From NCBI GenBank assembly GCA_033064195.1, contig JARBJD010000089.1, positions 181,669 through 245,668 of the forward strand: DNA of 64,000 nt. Direction: 5' to 3'. This DNA is from Blattamonas nauphoetae (lineage: Eukaryota; Preaxostyla; Oxymonadida). The notes under the pieces are model-generated. The model saw only the letters and a list, made by a program, of their open reading frames with translations, was not told where the DNA came from and made no database searches. This document shows, piece by piece, positions 11,262 to 21,058 of this stretch; position 1 is the stretch's first letter; every line of letters begins with the position of its first letter. Made by a program: the position numbers and the translations under genes.

Positions 11262-11478
11262 CAATTTCCGAATCTGGTTGATTTCGCTGCTACTGACTTC
11301 GAAGATGTGTAATTGTGCTCATTGTGCAAATAAAAGAGTGAAAAATTCCAATAATAACCCAGAAAATGACGGACTGCCTCTAGCAAAGCTCGGACTGCCC
11401 CTAGCAAAGTCGGACTGCCCCTAGCACAAAAAAACGGACTGCCCCTAGTCATTACGCGGACTGCGCGTAGCAACACCC
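11262..11478 (-). repeat. MULE right terminal inverted repeat
   Basis: Complement begins GGGTGTTGCTACGCGCAGTC and carries the same five CTAGGGGCAGTCC-type subrepeats as the left TIR. It is followed by the second copy of the 9-bp duplication at 11479-11487. Confidence 0.8.
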
Positions 11479-11487
11479 GCATGGAAT

Positions 11488-11903
11488 CACCTCTCTCCTC
11501 CACCATCCCCCGACCCACACTCTTCGTCACACCCCCCAAACACTCAGCCCATCTCGTGTTCAGCCCATCCCACTCACTCACTCACTCCCTCCCCAAGCAG
11601 CCTCAGCTGCGACTGACAACCCCGCCGAGCAGACATCCCCCTCCCCTCAACCAGCCAGCTCTCAGACGCCTCGGACGACTCTCACCCATCTTCACTTGTG
11701 GGACTCGTGGAGGCAGATTTGCTGGCTCTGACTCCGAATCGGAGATGACACTGTGTGTGGACGAAGCCCTCGTCGTGGTTAACTCATCATGGACACAAGC
11801 GATGAGTGAGTCACGTGCTTTGGGGATGAAATGGTTAGCCTTCAATGCACTCGTAGCCTCTTTCTTCGATGATCATCCTCCTTCTCTCTGTTTCTCCTCT
11901 TGA
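11488..11903 (+). pseudogene. Companion gene of copy 1, 3' module after MULE
   Basis: Continues the Ser/Pro-rich 3' module that is uninterrupted at 44146-44529 and 47719-48116. Shared features are STIPRP, FVTPPK, TPPSRHPPP, FTCGTRGGRF, SDSESEMTL and the ending SESRALG. This copy runs on to a stop at about 11901. The product is unknown. The interruption by the 6.95-kb element makes this copy non-functional unless the element is spliced or excised. Confidence 0.45.
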
Positions 11904-12069
11904 TTTGATTACTATCCCATTGCCATCAAAACAGACATCTTCAACCTGTACTCGATATTGAAGACTCTTCTTTTGAATAAGGGCATTTCTTTTAGATTTC
12001 AGATTATTGTCTTCTGATGAATATTGAAGAGAGAGTGTGAAAGCAAAGAGAGCTGTATGCACTGAAAAC

Positions 12070-12087
12070 GAACCCATACTTTATTGT
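12070..12087 (+). promoter_or_regulatory. ACCCAT leader motif of copy 2
   Basis: GAACCCATACTTTATTG lies 36 nt before the ATG used here and 135 nt before the first splice donor. The same motif has nearly the same donor spacing in copies 3, 4, 5, 6 and 8. It is a probable core-promoter or initiator element of the family. Confidence 0.5.
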
Positions 12088-12105
12088 TATAAATTGACTC
12101 ACCCA

Positions 12106-14684
12106 ATGACCGGATCAGGTGACTCCTCGATGAATTCAGAGCAATCAGGTCTGAATGAAGATCTCTCCCCTAGTGTTTTGAATTCTCAACCCAGTTGGGA
12201 TCTGGTCTGTCGTTTTAGTAGTTCATCTCTCCCATGTAGTCCAACATCCTGTCACTTCTTGAAATATTACAATGTGATGATGAACATATTATTGTTGACA
12301 CACTCCGAGAATTGCAAAAAGTGGCATCTGGTGTGTATTCTTGTTTTCTTCATCGATTTCTTGGCTGTTTGGATGTGTTTCAGAAAGTGGGTCGGATGAC
12401 AGTTTCGATGATTGGTGTCGATTTCTGTCTCCACTGTGTTGTGTCGCACACTCATCTGGACTTGTGGTCTCGTTTTCTGTTTTGTTGATTGTTGATTGTG
12501 GCATTGATTTCAGGCTGAACTGATGAAATTGGTTTCGATTCTTTGTTTGTGGTTTTCTTTGTTGTGATGATGGATGTCTTCATTTCTTCCTTTCTTGCTT
12601 TCTTGCTTTCTTTCAGATTCGAAATCGCCCTCGTTCGTTCGCTCGTCGCTTTCGTCTGAAATCGCTTCTTTCGTGATCAGGCAATTTGGAGATTGGTCTT
12701 CATGCCCTGCATTGGAATCAGTGTGTTTCATTCTTTCTTCTTCTTGATTTGTTTTCAGTGTTGTTCTTGCATGGAATCACTCTGCTTTGAAGTTGAAATC
12801 GTCGACTCGCTTTTTTGGCGTCACGAAGACTTGATCATTTCCACATTCGATAAAATCGGCGAATTATCGCCTCCCCTTGCAGTTCTCTCCACTTTGGCTC
12901 GGATTTCTCTCTCTCCTCAACTCAGAATCGCCCATCATTCTCTCCAAGCTCTTCAAAGCATCGTTCGTCAAAATCCGCCTGCTTTCGCCCTTCTTCTACC
13001 ACCCATCTTCCCATCACCTTCCCCACTCCAACAATATTCTGGTCTCTCATTCCTGACCGCTCTGACAAAGAAACTCCGAATCGTTTTCACAAATGTTCAG
13101 ACAAAATACCTATGTCTACCTTCACGCCTCAAAAGATTCACACAGCTCGCTACGGACGATCAATTCGACATCGAATATACCTTTAACTTCTGTTCACATT
13201 CATTCAGAATCCCACTTTTTCTTTTGCATGCAACTCCACCAATCGAAGTGTGTCTTGATTCTTTCCTTCATGTCGTGTCTTTTCAGGTTGATTCTGAGAT
13301 CATTCAAGAATTGATTCACTTTGTGAAAGAAGCTCTCACAACGATTCTCGCGAACATTTCGAACATCGACACTCTCATCGCTTCTCTTCCCTCCGACTCT
13401 TCTCCAACCACTCCATGTCTTACTGTCGTTGACATCCAAATGATTGACTCTCTCAATCGCCTTCGATGCTGGTGTGAAGACTTTGTGAACGAAGTTTGGC
13501 TTTTCCTCGTCAATTTCACATTCACAATTCACGACATCCACGAATCTTCCTTCCAAACAATCGTCCTCGACGATCTATCCTTCCCTGACCTCATTCTCAA
13601 CTCTCTCAGACGTAATCACAAAGACATCAGACTGAACGCCATCATGACTCTCAACAACATTGTGATTGTGTCTGAATGGATGAGACTACAGTTTATTGCA
13701 GTGAATCTTGTTGAGAGGATGTTTGAAACAGTCGATTTTGTTTCTCTTCCTCTCTCGGAGTCCGAAACTCTTCTCAAACTCACCAAATTCATCGCCAACC
13801 TGTTTTATCCGATTGTAGACGATGAAGAAGCACGCTTCGAACAATATTGTCTCATTCGTGTTTCTGTGTTCGAACCGACCAAACGGTTCATCACATTCAT
13901 CTTCCACAATTCGGACAAACTCATTCTGGACGAGGAAGACACAAAATATCTCGAAACTTGCCTATGTTGGATCCACCGCGACATCAAAAACAGTCTGTCC
14001 TAGATTCTGGAATTTGGAATAATGTTTTTATAAAGGAGCCGATCACAGACTTCTCCTTAAATCTGGAGATTTTCAGAGTCTTCCCATTGGAGAAGAACCA
14101 ACAGATGTCTACAATTTGCTAGACATAGTTGATTCAACCAGAGATTCTCCATTCGAAGTTGGTGAGAGAGATCACCTGTTATGGGTCAGCATCTATTCGG
14201 CTTTCTAGTGGATTATGTCTGACACATTCATAGTACTTCCCTTCGTACGATCATTTCTGTTATTTCTGATCTTTTCAAATGATACTGGAATCAAGTTGGC
14301 AAAAAGTGGTGTGATCGTCCCTTACAATAAAATATTATTCCAAATTCCAGAATGCCGGACTGACTGAACATGGAACTTCGATCTGACGAATACGACACTG
14401 ACTTGGTGTCAGAACTTGTGAAATGGGAAGTGCGAACGATGGTCGAGATGGAGAACGAAATGAATTTTCAAGTTGTCTTCAAGAGCATGCTGGACAGAAC
14501 GCGAGAATGGAATCGAGACAAACGAGAGCGGCAGAAGAGACGAGAAGTGCGTTTGAGAGAAGAAGGGTGGGACGATGTGTTCGAACTGCGAGTGGTGGGG
14601 ATCGAGGCAGGCAGAAATCTGGACATTCGAATTTATGCGATTCTGTTCCGAATCGAGCTGGTATTTAATTCTGAAGAGCTCTGA
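12106..14684 (+). CDS. ARM-like family copy 2 (seven exons, MITE in exon 7)
   Basis: Exons: 12106-12204, 12240-12330, 12384-12463, 12514-12544, 12617-12720, 12759-13247, 13287-13990 plus 14369-14684. Introns are 35-72 nt, GT...AG, mostly ending TTTCAG. Exon 2 encodes a helical repeat (SLLEILQCDDEHIIVDTLRE). Exon 6 begins CCSCMES, and exon 7 carries VSVFEPTKRFITF, MRLQF, MVEMENE and WNRDKRERQKRREV. Subtracting the 376-bp MITE and one AA copy restores exon 7 to exactly 1,020 nt and a 637-residue frame, so the gene was intact before insertion. As it stands, exon 7 meets a stop at the start of the MITE (14001-14003). It probably makes a soluble alpha-helical scaffold protein, with no signal peptide or membrane segment. 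Function is unknown. Confidence 0.75.
13991..14366. mobile_element. 376-bp mariner-like MITE in exon 7 of copy 2
   Basis: Ends are inverted repeats of about 33 bp: CAGTCTGTCCTAGATTCTGG at left and, by complement, CAGTCAGTCCGGCATTCTGG at right, both followed by AATTTGGAATAAT. CAGT termini fit the Tc1/mariner superfamily. Comparison with intact copies shows that a 2-bp AA was duplicated (13989-13990 and 14367-14368) instead of the usual TA. There is no coding capacity. Confidence 0.85.
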
Positions 14685-15545
14685 TGAAGTCTGATCATCT
14701 GTCGAACCAACATACTTCGCTCTTCCACTTGTGTCAAGCTGCACCTCGTCTGATCGCTTTTTCTAACACGATTCGAAACAAGTAGATGAAGATCCCTGTT
14801 TACACGAAGTTGATTCAGCATTTTCGGAGAATAAAACAAAAAAGGCCTCATGGGAGAAGAACAAAGAGTGAAAGATGAGAGGATAAAGGATAGAACGAGA
14901 AGACGGAAGAGGATGGGATCGATGAATTGAAGAGAAGAGACATGAACAGGCTTCTGATTTGATCCCAGTGATCCCAGTCGGATCTGATCCCACTAAATAC
15001 CTACAATACCATTTCGTTTCTTTCATTTCAAAAAAGTCTTCTTATATATGATATTTGAATGGAAAAAAAAGTAAAAAGGAAAATGGTCACTTCATAGATC
15101 ATGAAAATGCAAACTTTGGGTGCTGCTGTTTCAGTTTGTTCTACAACAATAATTATAAAAACAAGTCGATAATGCGTTATTATGTCTTCTTTGATGGTTT
15201 TTTCTCACTGACAAAAGTCAATGAAGGGAATACATCGAAAAAAGAAGTGTTGGTGATTGTGATCGTGCGTGTTTTTGGGAAATAAGAGCTGTCTGAAATA
15301 TTGAAGAGCATTATGTGAAAACAAGAAGTGAATTGAACATGATTAATGAAGTGATAATGAGAAAATCTCAAAGGAAAAGAGTTGAAATATGATCTCAGTA
15401 CAAATTTAGGCACTGACATCAATTGATCCCAGTTTTACCTATTTTGATGGGACTACTCAGATGCCTGGACATGAAGAAACGAAACTCGACAACAAAGTGG
15501 GAGAGAGAGGTTGAAAGGAGGGTGAGGGAAAAAGAGAAGCTGAAC
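14685..15545 (+). other. Spacer after copy 2 with degraded tail ORF
   Basis: The first part resembles the spacer after copy 3, where the small ORF MSDSSFTQETKPVDEDQ lies. Here the same stretch is diverged (GTAGATGAAGATC... GAGAATAAAACA) and then runs into AT-rich sequence without a convincing gene. A coiled-coil-like piece at about 15463-15570 (KWEREVERRVREKEKLNEI) matches the end of the copy 3 tail ORF in another frame. It looks like a decayed paralogue. Confidence 0.4.
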
Positions 15546-15549
15546 GAAA

Positions 15550-16690
15550 TCACCAAACTGAAAGTGGGATGACATCAGAACGGGAATGGAGGCAAGTGAG
15601 TGCGGGAGAAACAGCCGAAGAGAAAGCGAATGAGGCCGGAGAGCATTTGGAGTGAGAGACAGCATCGAGTGTACCAAATGCATTCGCTCGCTGTGACGGT
15701 TGGACGGAGATCGACAGAAACAGTTCTCCGACTTGGTCTGTCGATCCATCACACTCAACGTGAGCAAGTTCGCGAGATGAGAGGAAGAAGAACGACGATG
15801 TTTGGACGAGGTGAAACAAGCTCTTCTTGGGTGAATTGGATGGTCTACTCTCATCTGTTGATTTCTCGGTGATTCTATTGTCGAAAGAGCTCGACTCTTC
15901 TATCCGCTCCTTCATCCGCTGCACACTCCCCTCTTCCAATCCCTCCATTCTCTGCTCCACCAGCTCGGCCTCGTTCGTCGGTGGACCCGCTATCTTGCTC
16001 GACTGTGTCAGAATCGAGAACTTGTTCTCAATCAGCATTTCGTCCACTTTCCCCTTCTTCCTCCGAACCCTCTCTTCGCCCAGCATCGGCCTGCTCTCTT
16101 CCTTCCCTTCGTCAACCAAAGCAGCTCCCAAATAAGCCTCACCCACCAGCCATCGCGGGAAGAGGGAGTCCTCGTCGCGTCTCTGCCTTCGAACCAGCTC
16201 CTCGCTCTCCTTCATCTTCCGCCGCAGTTCGATCTTCTCTCTCCGCTCTCTCTTCTCCTCCTTTGTCAGCAGCATTCCACCCTTCTTGTCGTCATCCTCC
16301 GACGACGACACTTCCTCCTCTTTCCACAGGAACTTCCTTGCGACGTCGCCAAGCTCGCCAGGCTCGCCATCTGCCACTCCCACATCGCCCGTCACCGTCC
16401 ATCCGTAAACACAGTCCATCCAAAATGTGAGCCCTTCGATGTTCCTTCTCTCCATGTCGGATCTCGCTGCCTCCATTTCTTCTGTCGGCTCTTCTTCTGT
16501 TTCTTCTGGCTCCAGCCTGTCCCACCCACGCTGCCCCGATCCTCTTCTCACTCCACTCTGACGCAACAAAACGTTCTTTCCCAACCCAACAAGCGATGGA
16601 CGGGAGAAGACTGCGAAAGACTCCGCTTGCGATGACCTTCTCGCACAGCCACGGTGTGTGCATCACAACATACACACTGTTGTTGTCCAC
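15550..16690 (-). pseudogene. Charged coiled-coil gene, copy 1 (frameshifted)
   Basis: Minus-strand relative of 19654-20952. It reads SVYVVMHTPWLCEKVIASGV... at the 5' side (16690 to about 16520). It then continues one frame away as EPEETEEEPTEEM, RKFLWKEEEVSSSEDDD, LLTKEEKRERREKIELRR, SLFPRWLVGEAYLGAAL and NKFSILTQSSKIAG. Against copy 2 it has one extra C near 16520, which splits the frame, and about 88 extra bp near 15,810-15,900. The Glu/Lys/Arg-rich centre should form a coiled coil. I do not recognise the family. Since its partner is open across the same point, this copy is probably dead or misassembled by one base. Confidence 0.5.
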
Positions 16691-17020
16691 CCAGCTGATG
16701 AAATAAAGGCCAGCGAAGCCAAGCAGGGCTTGTCCGATCTGAGCTGTCGAGAGGCCATCCGCGTTGGTGAGAAGGATGAAGCGAGCGGGGTGGAGGGGAG
16801 GATGGATGGAGATGGGCGATGGGACAATTTCTGTCCATTCTCCGATGTCGCCGAAGATGGCACGAATGCGGAGAGGGGGAAGGTGGGCGGAGAGAGGGAA
16901 AGGAGGGAGAGGAAAGGAGAGGGGCGTGTTGAAGGCATGTCAGATGTATTTATTCGTGATTTATTCTGATGAAAGGTGTTTTGAGAGTGTGAAAGCAAAG
17001 ATAGCTGCGTTGACAGTACA

Positions 17021-17040
17021 CGAACCCATACTTTCTTGTT
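17021..17040 (+). promoter_or_regulatory. ACCCAT leader motif of copy 3
   Basis: CGAACCCATACTTTCTTGTT lies 24 nt before the ATG at 17046 and 135 nt before the first donor. It is identical in core to the motif upstream of copies 2, 4 and 6. Confidence 0.5.
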
Positions 17041-17045
17041 TTGGA

Positions 17046-19258
17046 ATGACTCTCTCAACAAACGGATCCGATGACACCTCGATGACTTTCAAATCGACTG
17101 TTGTGAATGAGGATCTCTCGCCTCATATTTTGAACTGTCCACCCAATTGGAATCAGGTTGGTCGTTTTCGTGTTTTTTCAATCTCGTTCTTAGTCGAACA
17201 TCTCATCACTTCTCGAAGTATTGCAATGTGATGATGAAGATATTATTGTCGACACGCTCCGAACATTGCAGAAAGTGGCGTTTGGTGTGTATTCTTGTTA
17301 TTTTCATCGCTTTGATTTTTGATGTGTTTCAGAAAGTGTTGCAGAAAGTGGGTTGGATGACAGTTTTGATGATTGGTGTCGATTTATATCTCGATTGTGT
17401 TGTGTCCCTCACTCATCTGCACTTGTGGTCTCGTTTTCTGTTTTGTTGATTGTTGATTGTGGCTTTGATTTCAGGCTGAACTGATGACATTGATCTCGAT
17501 TCTTTGTTTGTGGTTTTCTTGGTTGTGATGATGGATGTCTTCATTTCTTGCTTTCTTGCTTTCTTTCAGATTCGAAATCGCCCTCGTTCGTTCGCTCGTC
17601 GCTTTCGTCTGAAATCGCTTCTTTCGTGATCAGGCAATTTGGAGATTGGTCTTCATGCCCTGCATTGGACTCAGTGTGTTTCATTCTTTCATCTTTCTCA
17701 TTTCTTTTCAGTGTTGTTCTTGCATGGAATCACTCTTATTCGAACCTGAAATCGTCAACTCGCTTTTTCTCCAACACCAGGATTTGATCATTTCCTCATT
17801 CGACACAGTCGAAAATTCCTCACCTCCACCTGCTGTTCTCACCACTTTGGCTCGGATTTCTCTCTTCCCTCATCTAAGAATCGCCAGCTACTCTCTCGAA
17901 GTTCTTTACTGGGTCGTCCCACGTGATCCACCTGCTCTCACCCTTCTCCCCTCACCCATCTTCCCATCACCTTCCCCACTCCAACAATATTCTGGTCTCT
18001 CATTCCTGACCGCTCTGACAAAGAAACTCCGAATCGTTTTCACAAATGTTCAGGCAAAATACCTATGTCTACCTTCACGCCTCAAAAGATTCACACAGCT
18101 CGCGACAGATGACCAATTCATCGTCACTCGCTCCCATTTCTTCTGTTCATATTCATTCCGCATCCCACTTTTTCTTTTGCTCGCCACTCCACCAATCGAA
18201 GTGTGTTCTGTCTCTTTCATCATTTCTCGTCATTTCAGGTTGATTCTGAGATTATTCGAGAAATGATTCTCTTTGTGAAAGAAGCTCTCACAACGATTCT
18301 CACCACCATTTCGAGCATCGACAATCTCATCGCTTCTCTTCCCTCCGACTCTTCTCCAACAACTCCAATCCTTTCTGAAGATGACATCCAAATGACTAGA
18401 TCTCTCAATCGCCTTCGAAGCTGGTGTGTAGACTTTGTGAACGATGGATGGAAATTCTTCGTCAATTTGTCATTCGAAATCACAGAACCCCACAAATCTT
18501 CCTTCCAAACAATTGTTCTTGATGATCTATCCTTCCCTGACCTCATTCTCAACTCTCTCAAACTCTCTCACAAACACATCAGAAGTCTTGTGTTCATGGC
18601 CATCTCAAACCCCTTAACAGCCTTTCCATGGATGAGACTACAGTTTATAACAATGAATCTTGTTGCGAGGATGTTTGAAACTGTCGATTTCGTTTCTCTT
18701 CCTCTCTCGGAGTCCGAAACTCTTCTCAAACTGGCCGACTTCATCGCCTGGATGATGGAACCAATTGGAGACGATGAAGAAGAACACTTTGAGCAATATC
18801 GTCTCATCCGTGTTTCTGTATTCGAGCCAGCCAAACAATTCCTCACATTCGTATTCGACAATTCGGACAAACTCATTCTGGACAAAGAAGACAAAGCTGA
18901 ACTCGAATCTTACCTCTGTTATATGAACCACCACGTCAAAAACATGGAACTTCGATCCGACGAATATGACGCCGACATTGTGTCAGAACTTGTGAAATGG
19001 GAAGTGCGAACGATGGTTGAGATGGAGAACGAAGAGAATTTTGAGAGAGTCTTCGGGAGCATGTTGGACAGGACGCGAGAATGGAATCGAGACAAACGAG
19101 AGCGGCAGAAGAGACGAGAAGTGGTTTTGAGAGAAGAGGGGCGGGACGATGCCTTCGAACTGCGAGTGGTGGGCCTCGAGGTGGACACCAACCAGAACAT
19201 TCGTGATTATGCGATTCTGTTCCGAATCGAGCTGGCATTGAATGCTGACAAGCTCTGA
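17046..19258 (+). CDS. ARM-like family copy 3, intact (641 aa)
   Basis: Exons: 17046-17156, 17194-17284, 17345-17424, 17475-17505, 17570-17673, 17712-18200, 18239-19258. All frames join without a stop and give 641 residues. Exon 1 starts MTLSTNGSDDTS. Exon 2 is a HEAT-like helix pair (SNISSLLEVLQCDDEDIIVD). Exon 6 has STFD/PPPAVLTTLARISLFP and KKLRIVF. Exon 7 has SEIIREMILFVKEALTTIL, a central VARMFETVDFVSLPLSES, VSVFEPAKQFLTFVF and the basic C-terminal block WNRDKRERQKRREV, then LREEG. There is no signal peptide or transmembrane segment, so it is presumably a cytoplasmic helical scaffold. Intron 2 has a 12-nt duplication next to its acceptor (AAAGTGTTGCAG), giving two usable in-frame acceptors. 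The family's function is not known to me. Confidence 0.85.
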
Positions 19259-19320
19259 TCAGAGTTGGTCATCTGTCGAACCCGCATCCTTCGTTCTTCC
19301 ACATCGATTGGGCTGCACCA

Positions 19321-19580
19321 TGTCTGACTCCAGTTTCACGCAAGAAACGAAACCAGTTGATGAAGATCAGACTTCAGACGCACTTAATTCAGCTAATACG
19401 GAGAACAAAACAGAGAAAGCGGAATGGGAGAAGAAGAGAGAGAACGCGGAATGGGAGAAGAAGAGAGAGAACGCGGAATGGGAGAAGAAGAGAGAGAACG
19501 CGGAATGGGAGAAGAAGAGAAAAGAGGAAGCGAGACATGAAGAAACAAAACTCGATGAAGAAATGGGAGAGCGTGGCTGA
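19321..19580 (+). CDS. Small charged ORF with 9-residue repeats
   Basis: ATG at 19321, 62 nt after the copy 3 stop. The 86-codon frame starts MSDSSFTQETKPVDEDQ, then has AEWEKKREN repeated three times and once more as AEWEKKRKE, then HEETKLDEEMGERG and a stop. It is strongly charged and predicted to be a continuous helix or coiled coil. A second frame continues the helix-like composition past the stop (KKWESVAEWRIREKTKLTVI), so an unseen intron or a one-base error near 19560 is possible. It is related to the degraded tail after copy 2. The product is unknown. Confidence 0.4.
19419..19526 (+). repeat. 27-bp tandem repeat (about 4 copies)
   Basis: Unit GCGGAATGGGAGAAGAAGAG... of 27 bp, starting at 19419, 19446, 19473 and 19500. 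The last unit diverges after about 18 bp. It encodes AEWEKKREN in the small ORF, so the frame is preserved by any change in copy number. Confidence 0.95.
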
Positions 19581-19653
19581 ATGGAGGATCAGGGAGAAAA
19601 CGAAGTTGACCGTCATTGCCAAACTGAATGTGTGATGTCATCAGAATGTGAAT

Positions 19654-20952
19654 TCAATCATATGACAGATGGAGAAACAGTGGACGATGAATCGAGAAAT
19701 GTCGGAGAGATTTTTGAGTGAAAGACATCGGGGGGAGAGAAAATGACGCAACGGTGATTGAGACAGCATCGAGTGTGTCAAGTACATTCGCTCGCTGTGA
19801 TGGTCGGACAGATGTCGACAGGAATGGTTCTCCGACTTGGTCTGTCGATCCTTCACACTCAACCTGAGCAAGTTCGCGAGACGGGATGAAGAGGAACGAC
19901 TCTCCCATTCGCTCCTTCATCCGCTGCACACTCCCCTCTTCCAATCTCTCTATTCTCTGCTCCACCAGCTCGGCCTCGTTCGTCGGTGGACCCGCTATCT
20001 TGCTCGACTGTGTCAGAATCGAGAACTTGTTCTCAATCAGCATTTCGTCCACTTTCCCCTTCTTCCTCCGAACCCTCTCTTCGCCCAGCATCGGCCTGCT
20101 CGCTTCCTTCCCTTCGTCAACCAAAGCAGCGCCCAAATAAGCGTCCCCCACCAGCCATCGCGGGAAGAGGGAGTCCTCGTCGCGTCTCTGCCTTCGAACC
20201 AGCTCCTCGCTCTCCTTCATCTTCGGTCGCAGTTCGATCTTCTCTCTCCGCTCTCTCTTCTCCTCCTTTGTCAGCAGCATTCCACCCTTCTTGTCGTCAT
20301 CCTCCGACGACGACACTTCCTCCTCTTTCCACAGGAACTTCCTTGCGACGTCGCCAAGCTCGCCAGGCTCGCCATCTGCCCCTCCCACATCGCCCGTCAC
20401 CGTCCATCCGTAAACACAGTCCATCCAAAATGTGAGCCCTTCGATGTTCCTTCTCTCCATGTCGGATCTCGCTGCCTTCATTTCTTCTGTCGGCTCTTCT
20501 TCTGTTTCCTCTGGCTCCAGACTGTCCCACCACGCTGCCCCGATCCTCTTCTCACTCCACTCTGACGCAACAAAACGTTCTTTCCCAACCCAACAAGCGA
20601 TGGACGGGAGAAGACGGCGAAAGACTCCGCTTGCGATGACCTTCTCGCACAGCCACGGTGTGTGCATCACAACATACACACTGTGGTTGTCCACCCAGCT
20701 GATGAAATAAAGACCAGCGAAGGCAAGCAGGGCTTGTCCGATCTGAGCTGTCGAAAGGCCATCGGCGTTGGAGAAAAGGATGAAGAGGGTAAAGCGGAAG
20801 GGAGGGTGGATGGCGATGGGTGATGGGACAATTTCTGTCCTTTCTCCGATGTCACCGAAGATGGGGCGATTGATGAGAGGGGGATGTTGGGAGGAGAGAG
20901 TGAAAGGAGGGAGAAGTCTGGAGAGGTTGGTGGTGGGCGTGTTGAAGGCATG
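19654..20952 (-). CDS. Charged coiled-coil gene, copy 2 (open)
   Basis: One open frame spans the whole interval. The first stop upstream is at 20953-20955, with no ATG until VVMHTPW near 20665, so the N-terminus may lie in a missing upstream exon. The N-terminal part reads RPIFGDIGERTEIVPSPIAI, QIGQALLAFAGLYFISWVD and IASGVFRRLLPSIACWVGKERF, with one moderately hydrophobic helix. The middle is EPEETEEEPTEEM and GLTFWMDCVYGWTVTGD. The C-terminal half is charged (LLTKEEKRERREKIEL, NKFSILTQSSKIAGPPTNEAELVEQRIE), a probable coiled coil. It runs head-to-head with family copy 4, whose leader begins about 80 bp away. The family is not recognised. A plus-strand frame overlaps but has unnatural composition. 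Confidence 0.45.
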   Translation of the reverse strand, partial: HAFNTPTTNLSRLLPPFTLSSQHPPLINRPIFGDIGERTEIVPSPIAIHPPFRFTLFILFSNADGLSTAQIGQALLAFAGLYFISWVDNHSVYVVMHTPWLCEKVIASGVFRRLLPSIACWVGKERFVASEWSEKRIGAAWWDSLEPEETEEEPTEEMKAARSDMERRNIEGLTFWMDCVYGWTVTGDVGGADGEPGELGDVARKFLWKEEEVSSSEDDDKKGGMLLTKEEKRERREKIELRPKMKESEELVRRQRRDEDSLFPRWLVGDAYLGAALVDEGKEASRPMLGEERVRRKKGKVDEMLIENKFSILTQSSKIAGPPTNEAELVEQRIERLEEGSVQRMKERMGESFLFIPSRELAQVECEGSTDQVGEPFLSTSVRPSQRANVLDTLDAVSITVASFSLPPMSFTQKSLRHFSIHRPLFLHLSYD

Positions 20953-21033
20953 TCAGATGTCTTTGTTCGTGATTTATTCTGATGAAAGGTGTTTTGAGAG
21001 TGTGAAAGCAAAGATAGCAGCGTGAACTGAAAA

Positions 21034-21050
21034 CGAACCCATTGTTAATT
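21034..21050 (+). promoter_or_regulatory. ACCCAT leader motif of copy 4
   Basis: CGAACCCATTGTTAATT lies 24 nt before the ATG at 21059 and 135 nt before the first donor at 21170. It is the same family-wide element. Confidence 0.45.
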
Positions 21051-21058
21051 GTTTTGGA

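Larger units (their letters stand above)
4530..11478. mobile_element. Mutator-like element (MULE), 6.95 kb, no transposase seen
   Basis: Bounded by long inverted repeats and flanked by a perfect 9-bp duplication, GCATGGAAT, at 4521-4529 and 11479-11487. Homologous sequence after copies 5 and 6 gives the empty site. Long TIRs plus a 9-bp duplication are the hallmark of Mutator-like elements. I see no MULE transposase or zinc finger. The interior holds short open frames, AT-rich stretches, low-complexity Pro/Ser (or, on the other strand, Glu/Arg) coding-like DNA and inverted gene-like fragments. This resembles a Pack-MULE that captured host sequence, or a decayed autonomous copy. It lies inside the companion gene of copy 1. 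Confidence 0.75.

Noticed and set aside
4530-11478. Polinton/Maverick-type element, because of its long TIRs and size
   Set aside because: The target duplication is 9 bp rather than 6, the termini are GGGT, and no DNA polymerase, integrase or capsid-like reading is visible. Mutator-like fits better.
12037-12399. Single-exon gene reading through introns 1 and 2 of copy 2
   Set aside because: The frame crosses two introns that are clear by comparison with copies 3-6, and the equivalent frames in other copies are broken.
15981-20565. Plus-strand Ser/Pro/Leu-rich frames opposite the charged genes
   Set aside because: Composition is what the reverse complement of a Glu/Lys/Arg-rich gene gives. 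The minus-strand reading is better conserved between the two copies.
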